Below, one piece after another: positions 1 through 4,832 of a stretch of DNA of 6,916 nucleotides; position 1 is the first letter of the stretch, and the number at the start of each line of letters is the position of its first letter. Position numbers and translations under genes: made by a program. The notes beneath the pieces are model-generated. The model worked only from the letters and a program-made list of their open reading frames with translations. It made no database searches and was not told the DNA's origin. The stretch is from Nitrososphaeraceae archaeon (GTDB lineage: Archaea > Thermoproteota > Nitrososphaeria > Nitrososphaerales > Nitrososphaeraceae), in assembly GCA_021155845.1 (NCBI GenBank), contig JAJNBK010000102.1, positions 1 to 6,916 on the forward strand, in the 5' to 3' direction.

Positions 1-382
1 TCGTAAAATACCATGCCAAGCCCTCTCTAAGCTGTTGGGTGTAATCCGTGTTTATTATTCCATGTAATAGCTCATGTAAATAATGACCGAATTTCGCTAC
101 ATCAAACCTTATGATGACCTCCCGTAAACGATAATCAGTTATTGAAACAGATTTAGTATCATCATATATTTGTAAAGGCGACTCATGTCTTCTGGATATA
201 AACTGAATTTCCATTTCCCAACCACCACGGCATATTACAATATCAAAAGATGTTCTAACGCCAAAATATTTATCAATAATATTATTTGCATTATCAATCA
301 GTGCCAATACCTTTAGGAGTTCTTCGTTAGTGACTGTCGTAAGAAACGTTACACCATAGTGTGAGTTCGCTATATGTGACAT
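1..382 (-). CDS. Zinc metallopeptidase, HExxH (gluzincin-like), C-terminus beyond the window
   Basis: A minus-strand frame starts at an ATG (380-382) and runs off the left edge after 127 residues without a stop, so the gene is partial. Residues 98-107 read FGHYLHELLH, a classic HExxH zinc site (H103, E104, H107). It is followed at residues 118-126 by LREGLAWYF, where E120 fits the third zinc ligand of gluzincin peptidases (the E-G-L-A motif seen in peptidase-MA-type proteins). The linker of 12 residues between H107 and E120 is short for the clan. No signal peptide or membrane segment is visible in the first 127 residues, so it may be cytoplasmic. The ATG is the only one before an in-frame stop at 467-469. 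The metallopeptidase fold is well supported by the motif pair; substrate and family are unknown. Confidence 0.72.
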   Translation of the reverse strand, partial: MSHIANSHYGVTFLTTVTNEELLKVLALIDNANNIIDKYFGVRTSFDIVICRGGWEMEIQFISRRHESPLQIYDDTKSVSITDYRLREVIIRFDVAKFGHYLHELLHGIINTDYTQQLREGLAWYFT

Positions 383-423
383 ATCCGTAGTGCTAATTCT
401 AAGACAGTATGATTGATAAACGA

Positions 424-436
424 AAATATAAATATT
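424..436 (-). promoter_or_regulatory. Possible TATA box of the metallopeptidase gene
   Basis: Read on the minus strand, an A/T-only stretch containing ATATTTATATTTT lies about 42-54 bases ahead of the ATG at 382. With the usual archaeal spacing of about 26 bases this would place the transcript start near 404 and give a leader of roughly 20 bases. The whole surrounding region is A+T-rich, so the call is weak. Confidence 0.28.
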
Positions 437-552
437 ATTATTATTCTTTTTATCGTGTATAAATACCTAATGGCTATCAGAACTATCGGTTATTTGAAGG
501 CCTAGTATTATTAATATCATACGAATAAATGTAATATTAAATATAAGATAAT

Positions 553-738
553 GTGGAATCAATCAATTTGCAGCTGGAATTAAAGCAAGATTCAATTAGG
601 GTAAGAGCAAACTTGTGGCGAGGGGTATTAGTGGATAAAACATTTGAGGGACAAGATTGCTATGTGCAAATGCTAAGTTTTATTAAACAAGCATATCCTC
701 AAGATCAATATCTTACTGCCACGATAGTTCTGAAATAG
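553..738 (+). CDS. Hypothetical 61-residue protein
   Basis: I do not recognise this protein. The frame begins at a GTG (553-555); an in-frame stop at 544-546 rules out a longer form, and the overlapping ATG at 551 is in another frame that soon stops. The product alternates charged and hydrophobic residues, beginning ESINLQLELKQDSIRVRANL and ending YLTATIVLK, which suggests a small soluble beta-rich fold with a central helix (around CYVQMLSFIKQAY). It has no membrane segment, signal peptide or metal motif. It is transcribed divergently from the metallopeptidase across about 170 A+T-rich bases. The even amino-acid composition argues for a real gene, but the non-ATG start and lack of homology recognition keep confidence moderate. 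Confidence 0.5.
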   Translation: MESINLQLELKQDSIRVRANLWRGVLVDKTFEGQDCYVQMLSFIKQAYPQDQYLTATIVLK

Positions 739-890
739 ATTATTCCAGAACAAACACTTGTTTACTAGATGTATCTGAATGTATTTTCCAATAATCGTAC
801 CGATGAAATAATTAACTGAAAAAAACAATAATAGAAGACGTTCTCTAATATTTGTGCTTTTGTCTTCTCAACATATCACATGATATATAG

Positions 891-1413
891 CAGACTCTCT
901 TGATTTTAACAATCTATATTCTCTATCCTATAGTGTTTGCAATAGGCTCGATATTGTTGTCTATAATAACAACAAGGTTCGATACAACATTATATACAGA
1001 AGGATTTAGTTTCGATATTCATTACCTAGGGCCACTACTATTCGCAGGTCGTCCTCATGCAGCTAGAGTATACTCTTAGCTATATCAGGAGGATGGACTA
1101 GTATTCTAGGAGTAATTTTTTCAGTTACTCTTGTAACTCTACCGCTGTCAACTACAAAGTATACTTCACAAATAGTTAATACATTTAAGGATCATAAATT
1201 AATCAACTCATTATATAAGACTTTTTGAATTACGAAAAGAGCAGCAGATAACACTACTATTTTGGTAATGATGATGATGATAGATTATTTGATAATAATC
1301 AGAAGTCTTATGACATAAAGTCTAAGAAGAGTGGAATTCTGCCCTCTAAATACTGGAAGAATGTATATAAAAGACTTCAAAGACATTCTCCATCTTCTTC
1401 TTCTTTTAGTTAA
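891..1413 (+). pseudogene. Frame-broken membrane protein remnant
   Basis: Three adjoining plus-strand segments read like parts of one protein but lie in different frames. Segment 1 (891-1079) has a hydrophobic stretch (LTIYILYPIVFAIGSILLSI) and then FDIHYLGPLLFAGRPHAARV before a TAG. Segment 2 (about 1067-1228) continues one frame away with a second membrane segment (GGWTSILGVIFSVTLVTLPL) and a polar stretch ending KLINSLYKTF before a TGA. Segment 3 (1252-1413) gives a hydrophilic tail with NDDDDRLFDNN, SGILPSKYWKNVYKRLQRHS and a serine run before TAA. At least two frameshifts are needed to join them and no good start codon exists. A basic-then-hydrophobic piece at 818-880 (NNNRRRSLIFVLLSS) might be a further N-terminal scrap. 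The family is not recognised. Sequencing error is possible, but the intact genes nearby make decay more likely. Confidence 0.5.
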
Positions 1414-1518
1414 AAAATCGGGATAGAATGGCTGCCTGCTTTATTTGGTAGTCTTGATCAAAATGGAGCTCCTTGATGGATGACATTTTGGTGATTATTC
1501 AATCTCTTAAGTAGCAAA

Positions 1519-1767
1519 CTAGAGACCGCTTTTTCTACGTTTTATTTCACTATTATCTGCCAACTGCTCTACTTCAGCATTTTCATGTGTTTTTGCTTCT
1601 TCTTCTTCTTCTGTTTGTTCCGGAACATTAAATTTTTCATTATATTTTACAACTCTTTGTGCCTTAGTACTCTTTTCTTCTGATGACGATAATGATGAAA
1701 CAACTACATCACCAGCAATTATTCAAGAATCAGCATCAGTGGATAGGCTACAGGGGAAGTTATCGCA
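1519..1767 (-). pseudogene. Glutamate/serine-rich C-terminal gene remnant
   Basis: On the minus strand an open frame runs from 1722 to the TAG at 1519-1521 and reads like a natural hydrophilic C-terminus: a serine-rich part (AGDVVVSSLSSSEEK), then KAQRVVKYNEKFNVPEQ, a run of five glutamates, and a basic end (EIKRRKSGL). Reading through a TGA at 1723-1725 extends it to 1767 with similar serine/aspartate-rich composition, but no ATG, GTG or TTG start is present. The family is not recognised. It overlaps the first part of the plus-strand acidic remnant, and low-complexity GAT/TCA-type repeats can make both strands look coding, so which strand was the true gene here is uncertain. Confidence 0.35.
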
Positions 1768-2101
1768 TTAGAACCAGAACACCAATTTACGAGCCCATAA
1801 TAGATGACGCCTCTCCTGAGCATATTCTTGGAGGCACCTGTTTTGATACTGAGGATGAACGTGTAATAGATGATGATAACGAAGTAGATTATGACCTGCC
1901 AGAAGTATAAGATGGCGGAGGCGATGACATATCAATAGCAGAAATCATTGGAACAAATGGAGATCTGTAGAATTTTCTGATGATAATTCAGGAGATGATG
2001 GAGATGATGAAGATGAATCTAGTAGCAAAGATGATGAAGGAGATGATGATGATACATCAGTAGTAGCAGAATTTGGTGGAGGAGGAGATGCAGAAGAATG
2101 A
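1683..2101 (+). pseudogene. Broken gene for an acidic, aspartate-rich protein
   Basis: From an ATG at 1683 the plus frame encodes 75 residues, becoming acidic toward the TAA at 1908-1910 (TEDERVIDDDNEVDYDLPEV). The same frame stays open and acidic past that stop (DGGGDDISIAEIIGTNGDL) until a TAG at 1968-1970. A neighbouring frame then continues from about 1967 (VEFSDDNSGDDGDDEDESSS) and ends GGGGDAEE at the TGA 2099-2101. One nonsense codon plus one frameshift therefore separate what looks like one protein with a long acidic tail. No domain is recognised. The first 30 residues may be only the shadow of the opposing remnant. Repeated GAT units could have arisen by slippage, so the 75-residue frame should not be taken as an intact gene. 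Confidence 0.42.
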
Positions 2102-2383
2102 CGTCAATAAGTGACAAAGTAAAAAGCTAATCAAGTAATTTTAAACTAAAGAAAGTATTGCTCATAGGATAAGATATGCTGGCACTCGGGAATTTGTACA
2201 TGCAGTAGGAGTTGTACAATCACAATATTTATGATTGTTTTGGAATTGTCTCTGATAACTTTACCAAGTATGTATGAAAATATATATTAGTCGTTTCAAC
2301 TCTTTTGTCTTTGAATCATATCTATGACTATCAGCTCTTCTCGGTGTAAACTGTAAAAAACGATATTGCATATATTCTTAATC
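2102..2383 (+). other. Intergenic stretch with faint gene scrap and hairpin
   Basis: No complete gene is visible. A short open plus frame at 2145-2234 (including IAHRIRYAGTREFVHAVGVV) looks coding-like but has stops on both sides and no start, so it may be debris. An inverted repeat with 7-base arms (ACAATCA at 2216-2222, TGATTGT at 2232-2238, 9-base loop) followed by three T residues could be an old terminator. An A/T-only stretch at 2279-2288 (AATATATATT) is a possible TATA box for the zinc-finger gene at 2384, but it would imply a leader of roughly 70-75 bases. Confidence 0.3.
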
Positions 2384-2587
2384 ATGTCGGAGAACACAAA
2401 GAAAAAAGATCTAGCACCAAGTAGAAGTGAAGATGAAAAACCTCATCTAAACGACTATTTGAGTAAAGACAAAGAATTAACAACTGATCGAAAGAATGGT
2501 CATATTTGTGACGATTGTGGTAAATCGTTCTCTACCATGGAAGAGCTTACTAGTCATTATAGGAAGGATCATCCTGAAGCACTCTAA
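2384..2587 (+). CDS. Small single C2H2 zinc-finger protein (67 aa)
   Basis: The product has a polar, charged N-terminal half (residues 1-38, rich in K, E, D and S, probably disordered) and one classical zinc finger at residues 42-63. The ligands are C42, C45, H58 and H63, spaced C-x2-C-x12-H-x4-H, with the finger's usual hydrophobic core F49 and L55. One finger alone could bind DNA weakly, bind RNA or mediate protein contacts. Small single-finger proteins of this type are common in ammonia-oxidising archaea, where their roles are mostly unknown. I place the start at the ATG (2384) giving MSENTKKKD; a TTG at 2366 would add only six hydrophobic residues that do not fit. A hairpin plus T-run follows the stop. 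The gene stands alone. The finger is certain from the motif; the target is unknown. Confidence 0.82.
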   Translation: MSENTKKKDLAPSRSEDEKPHLNDYLSKDKELTTDRKNGHICDDCGKSFSTMEELTSHYRKDHPEAL

Positions 2588-2607
2588 TACATATTTCCTC
2601 GCTTTGA

Positions 2608-2643
2608 ATAATGATTGAAATATCATTATCATGCTCAGTTTTT
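2608..2643 (+). terminator. Hairpin and T-run terminator after the zinc-finger gene
   Basis: A perfect 8-base stem (ATAATGAT at 2608-2615 with ATCATTAT at 2622-2629) around a 6-base loop lies 20 bases after the stop codon and is followed, 9 bases on, by five T residues (2639-2643). Archaeal termination relies mainly on T-runs, so the T5 may be the active part. The stem is A/T-rich and weak. Confidence 0.42.
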
Positions 2644-2812
2644 ATCTAAAAATTGATCGTAAGGATGTAAGGTAAAAACTTCAGACTAATCGAAGTTGAT
2701 GATTGAAATAAGCAAAAGTGGAGATAGCAGAGGTATTTTTCATGTTTCTTAAAGAACTCTTGGAGATCATATATTACTTTATAATAATAATACTGTTTCC
2801 ATTCTCATGTCT

Positions 2813-3385
2813 CTACACTCTGTGCTTCTTCACGTTTAGCAATAGAAGCTTTGTTCTGATCCACTCAGCCATAGCTTTTTCTTCAGATAAGCTTTGGGCT
2901 AGAACAGATATTGCATTAGTTACACCCATTCTTTCTGCTAGCTGCATTAGCATGTCATAATGTACAATTTCGGCATTTTCTATTACTGCGTCCTGTTTAG
3001 CTTCCTTTAGCTCTAACTCCGCAGAAGTCATCATTCTTCTAATCATATTCCCCATTGTTTTAGTAGCCCAAGGAATTGGCAATCGTGCCTTATCTTTTGT
3101 AGGATTTTTTCCACCCACATCTGAGATCAATTGCTTTAATCTGTTCTGTTGTTCTCTTGTCTCTTCTAAATGGAGTCGAAGTCTTTGTTTTACATTTTCA
3201 ATTTTTGTCTGCTTTATTCTCAATTGCAGCCTTTCTACTGCTGCATTTTCCATAGATAAGGCCTCATTTAAGTACAAAGTTATCTTATCGCTTAGAGTAA
3301 TTTCTTTTCCTTTTGTTGAGGATACCTTCCTTCTTACTCTTCTTTTTTCTGTTTGTTTACTCTTTCTTGCTTTATTCTGAACCAT
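2813..3385 (-). CDS. Ferritin-like DUF892/YciE-type protein with basic N-terminal tail
   Basis: The protein is 190 residues. Residues 1-28 form a very basic tail (12 K/R in the first 27, including KRRVRRK at 14-20). Residues 30-180 look like the four-helix ferritin-like bundle of the DUF892 (YciE/YciF) family: helix A around ENAAVERLQL (46-55), helix B around RLHLEETREQQNRL (70-83), helix C around DAVIENAEIVHYDML (132-146), and helix D around SLSEEKAMAEWI (165-176). Likely metal ligands are E46, E75, E136 or E139, H142 (an E-x2-H pair with E139) and E168/E169. The family is linked to stress responses and binds a di-iron-type centre; its reaction is not established. The ATG at 3385 is the sensible start. 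A TTAATTAC element at 3413-3420 (minus-strand reading) could be its TATA box with a very short leader. It is a single-gene unit, and no strong terminator is seen. Confidence 0.8.
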   Translation of the reverse strand: MVQNKARKSKQTEKRRVRRKVSSTKGKEITLSDKITLYLNEALSMENAAVERLQLRIKQTKIENVKQRLRLHLEETREQQNRLKQLISDVGGKNPTKDKARLPIPWATKTMGNMIRRMMTSAELELKEAKQDAVIENAEIVHYDMLMQLAERMGVTNAISVLAQSLSEEKAMAEWIRTKLLLLNVKKHRV

Positions 3386-3543
3386 AATTTATCGATCTCG
3401 ATGCCTTAACTTGTAATTAATTGCTTTTAACGGTTAGCTACTCTTTTTCCCAAAAGATTCAGAGATATCTTGCAAATATTAAAATAGAGTACATTGAATC
3501 ATTTTCAGCATTAAAAAACTACGTCTGTTCTTTTCAGCCCGCG

Positions 3544-3711
3544 TTAGGTGGTTTTTACACCTGTAGGACTAATTGTACTATCACTGCTTTTATTTCCATC
3601 ATCCTCTTTCTTTTACCTATTATCTTTCACATTCTCCAAGACATTTCCAAAAAATAGTGTTGGTACAAAACCCAATGCAATCCATGTAATGGATTCTCAT
3701 GTGTCTTCCAT
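3544..3711 (-). pseudogene. Small membrane-protein pseudogene with two in-frame stops
   Basis: A single minus-strand frame of 56 codons runs from an ATG (3709-3711) to a TAA (3544-3546), but codon 5 is TGA and codon 33 is TAA. Between them it encodes one amphipathic or membrane segment, ESITWIALGFVPTLFFGNVL, and after the second stop a polar tail with KKEDDGNKSSDSTISPTGVK. The order of short N-terminus, one membrane helix and charged low-complexity tail is a sensible protein design, which argues that this is an inactivated gene. The competing plus-strand frames here (3421-3657 and 3548-3733) are also hydrophobic, so strand assignment is not certain. The family is not recognised. Confidence 0.4.
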
Positions 3712-3763
3712 AGGAATAAATATGTACGTGTAATATATTGGATCTGCTCAACAATTTTTTTGA

Positions 3764-3880
3764 TTAATTATAGACTATTCTAATAATATAAAAAATAAAT
3801 ATTGCAGGACATTCGATAACCTTATACAATCTTTGCAAATCCTTTGGCTTAGTAGCTACCATTGTCAGATTGATCCTCAC
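3764..3880 (-). CDS. Possible 38-residue protein, or fragment of a larger gene
   Basis: A short minus-strand frame ends at TAA (3764-3766). It can start at a GTG (3880) giving MRINLTMVATKPKDLQRLYK, or at the ATG (3862) giving 32 residues; an SD-like GAGGAT lies about 11 bases before that ATG. After a KPKDLQRLYKVIE helix-like stretch it ends in a hydrophobic segment (CPAIFIFYIIRIVYN). The frame is open a few codons upstream of the GTG without a better start. It may be a genuine micro-protein with a C-terminal membrane anchor or the surviving piece of a broken gene. No family is recognised. Confidence 0.32.
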   Translation of the reverse strand: MRINLTMVATKPKDLQRLYKVIECPAIFIFYIIRIVYN

Positions 3881-3945
3881 AATTTTGGTAGTGATAAGTC
3901 ATAGTCAAAGTTATTGGAACTATTTTGGATGAAAAATTTCAAAAC

Positions 3946-3960
3946 TTTAATAAATTATAA
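3946..3960 (+). promoter_or_regulatory. TATA-like element of the 57-residue lysine-rich protein gene
   Basis: An A/T-only stretch (TTTAATAAATTATAA) is centred about 25 bases ahead of the ATG at 3978, the position expected for an archaeal TATA box when the transcript begins at or next to the start codon. No ribosome-binding site precedes the ATG, consistent with a leaderless message. Confidence 0.42.
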
Positions 3961-3977
3961 TTTAAACTTTTAGTAAC

Positions 3978-4151
3978 ATGCCAAGAGGAATGAAAAAAGG
4001 ATTAGATACAAAGAAGTTTGATGGATGTGTCACAAAGGTAAAGAAAAAATCTGGTAAGCAGGCTAATCCTTATGCTGTATGTAATGCATCCATGAGTGGC
4101 AAAAATAAAAATAAGAGTAAGAATTCAATTAAGAGCAAGAGTAAAAAGTAG
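3978..4151 (+). CDS. Lysine-rich 57-residue protein with NPYAVCNAS motif
   Basis: The product has a compact N-terminal part, residues 1-39, with two cysteines (C17 in FDGCVTKVKKKSGK and C35 in ANPYAVCNASM), and a strongly basic low-complexity tail (residues 40-57, almost only K, N, S). The pattern C-V-x2-V-x3-S-G-x4-N-P-Y-A-V-C-N-A-S resembles a short motif I associate with small uncharacterised proteins of archaea and their viruses; that comparison is from memory. The basic tail suggests binding to nucleic acid or another polyanion, and the two cysteines could pair or bind metal. The ATG at 3978 sits correctly behind a TATA-like element; an internal ATG four codons later is less likely. The gene is monocistronic. 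Function unknown, but I am fairly confident it is a real gene although shorter than common length cut-offs. Confidence 0.68.
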   Translation: MPRGMKKGLDTKKFDGCVTKVKKKSGKQANPYAVCNASMSGKNKNKSKNSIKSKSKK

Positions 4152-4155
4152 CTAA

Positions 4156-4257
4156 TCAAAGGCGGCAGCTGAGAAAGTCATCGTAGTAATAATAACAGTA
4201 GGATTAGTTGCTATTTTTATTATTACATGTCTTCTTCAAATTCATTGTTGGATGTGA
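4156..4257 (+). pseudogene. Membrane-segment fragment without a start codon
   Basis: Directly after the preceding gene, a plus frame bounded by stops (TAA 4153-4155, TGA 4255-4257) encodes AAAEKVIVVIITVGLVAIFI and a few more residues: a short charged N-terminus followed by one clear membrane helix. No ATG, GTG or TTG precedes the helix. It may be the relic of a small membrane protein. Confidence 0.3.
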
Positions 4258-4317
4258 ACATTATGTCAAATTTGATTTATGTCTCAGAGACCACATTTAT
4301 GCTAATGTTATGTTTGT

Positions 4318-4361
4318 GCATAAGCTTATGCTAGCACATTCTCTCTCTCTCTCCCTCTTTT
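4318..4361 (+). terminator. 14-base palindrome followed by pyrimidine tract
   Basis: A perfect palindrome, GCATAAGCTTATGC (4318-4331), is followed by an unbroken 23-base pyrimidine run (4339-4361) made of a (TC)n microsatellite and ending in TTTT. Lying beyond the 3978-4151 gene and the membrane fragment, it could terminate plus-strand transcription; the palindrome could instead be a protein-binding site. The TC repeat alone could be neutral slippage. Confidence 0.33.
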
Positions 4362-4400
4362 ACAACACATGGAAATGAGAGAAATTTTGTTTACTGCAAC

Positions 4401-4458
4401 GAAATTAAGGAATCGTCATCTTTCAAATAGTTTTCAGATGCGCATAGTCCTTAATTTC
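4401..4458 (+). repeat. Long inverted repeat with nested stem
   Basis: Perfect 11-base arms, GAAATTAAGGA (4401-4411) and TCCTTAATTTC (4448-4458), enclose a second stem: CATCT (4417-4421) with AGATG (4436-4440), extended by CG pairs at 4414-4415/4441-4442 around a bulged T4416. A transcript from either strand could form a two-tier hairpin. The right-hand arm lies inside the end of the RibD-like remnant and the left-hand arm lies beyond its stop codon. It could be a regulatory RNA hairpin, a terminator for minus-strand transcription, or a relic of a small mobile element. Confidence 0.5.
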
Positions 4459-4611
4459 ATAATGTGACTGTATCAATCTACTTTCATAAGAAATAGATTT
4501 TATCAATTTTAGATCCAATTGTCTTTGAATGTTTCTAAAAAGTGGAATACCACTGGCAAGAAGTATAGGTTGAATAGAGATCATTATTAATTTTGTATCA
4601 AACTTTTTATA
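4423..4611 (-). pseudogene. C-terminal remnant of a RibD/dihydrofolate-reductase-like gene
   Basis: A minus-strand frame (open from 4611, stop TGA at 4423-4425) encodes the end of a protein of the RibD C-terminal/dihydrofolate reductase-like family. Key matches are IQPILLASGIPLF (the family's P-[VI]-L-L-G-x-G-x-P-L-F strand and loop, with A in place of the first G), LDLKLIKS, and the closing strand YESRLIQSHYEIK, where such proteins normally end. Only about the last 60 residues of a roughly 180-200 residue family remain. The NADPH-binding and catalytic N-terminal parts are absent, and the frame is closed upstream by a TGA (4612-4614). The ATG at 4584 lies inside the conserved strand and would not make a working enzyme. 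The missing 5' part was probably displaced by the insertion or rearrangement that placed the small zinc-finger gene and its promoter here. Confidence 0.6.
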
Positions 4612-4612
4612 T
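4604..4612 (+). promoter_or_regulatory. TATA box of the second zinc-finger gene
   Basis: TTTTTATAT is centred 26 bases before the ATG at 4634. This is the textbook position for an archaeal TATA box driving a leaderless transcript. No ribosome-binding site is seen before the ATG. Confidence 0.52.
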
Positions 4613-4633
4613 CAAATTTTCTTATATTAAAAT

Positions 4634-4786
4634 ATGAACGCATTTGATAAGCACAGAAAAAACTGGACGGCTTGGTGTGAGGATTGTAATGAAGTGTTTG
4701 ATGTATTATGGGCTGCCAATATGCACCGCGATCAAATGGGACATAAAATAAAAGTAACAGAATTCTGGATCACAGGAAGATCATAG
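4634..4786 (+). CDS. Second small C2H2 zinc-finger protein (50 aa)
   Basis: The 50-residue product carries a single C2H2-like finger from residue 15: C15, C18, H31 and H37, spaced C-x2-C-x12-H-x5-H, beginning CEDCNEVFDVLW with F22 as a core hydrophobic residue. Flanks are short: MNAFDKHRKNWTAW before and KIKVTEFWITGRS after, with three tryptophans in the protein. It resembles the finger protein at 2384 only in the motif, so the two are probably not recent duplicates. Gene reality is supported by the intact metal ligands, an ATG start, and a TATA box exactly 26 bases upstream. It converges on ureD with 46 bases between the stop codons. It could act as a small regulator or partner protein; any link to urease is untested. 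Confidence 0.68.
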   Translation: MNAFDKHRKNWTAWCEDCNEVFDVLWAANMHRDQMGHKIKVTEFWITGRS

Positions 4787-4832
4787 AATATAGCGATGAT
4801 AATTGTTTGCAAGACTAAAATTGTTTGTTATA

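Noticed and set aside
1268..1281. GAT and CTT triplet runs (also near 1392-1410, 1597-1612 and 1970-2060) as possible CRISPR or tandem-repeat arrays
   Set aside because: These are simple triplet slippage tracts with no spacer structure and are treated as part of the acidic and serine-rich remnants.
2366..2383. TTG start adding MHIFLI to the first zinc-finger protein
   Set aside because: An ATG at 2384 begins the hydrophilic protein proper, and the six extra residues are unlike the rest.
2611..2710. Direct repeat ATGATTGAAATA at 2611-2622 and 2699-2710
   Set aside because: Twelve A/T-rich bases repeated once in a low-complexity intergenic region could easily be chance; there is no array or mobile-element feature.
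2718..2960. Plus-strand hydrophobic frame of 80 residues starting at GTG
   Set aside because: More than half of it is antisense to the well-supported ferritin-like gene; the remaining hydrophobic part reflects A/T-rich codons.
3421..3657. Plus-strand frame of 78 residues starting at TTG
   Set aside because: Poor start and no recognisable domain. It overlaps the minus-strand remnant, which reads more like a protein.
3548..3733. Plus-strand hydrophobic frame of 61 residues starting at GTG
   Set aside because: It competes with the minus-strand frame 3544-3711. I judged the minus strand more protein-like, but this is not settled.
4281..4291. Palindrome GTCTCAGAGAC
   Set aside because: Only five pairs, single copy, and not positioned at a promoter I can identify.
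4541..4554. Hairpin AGTGG-AATA-CCACT
   Set aside because: It lies within the RibD-like remnant, has only five pairs and no T-run, and is likely incidental to coding sequence.
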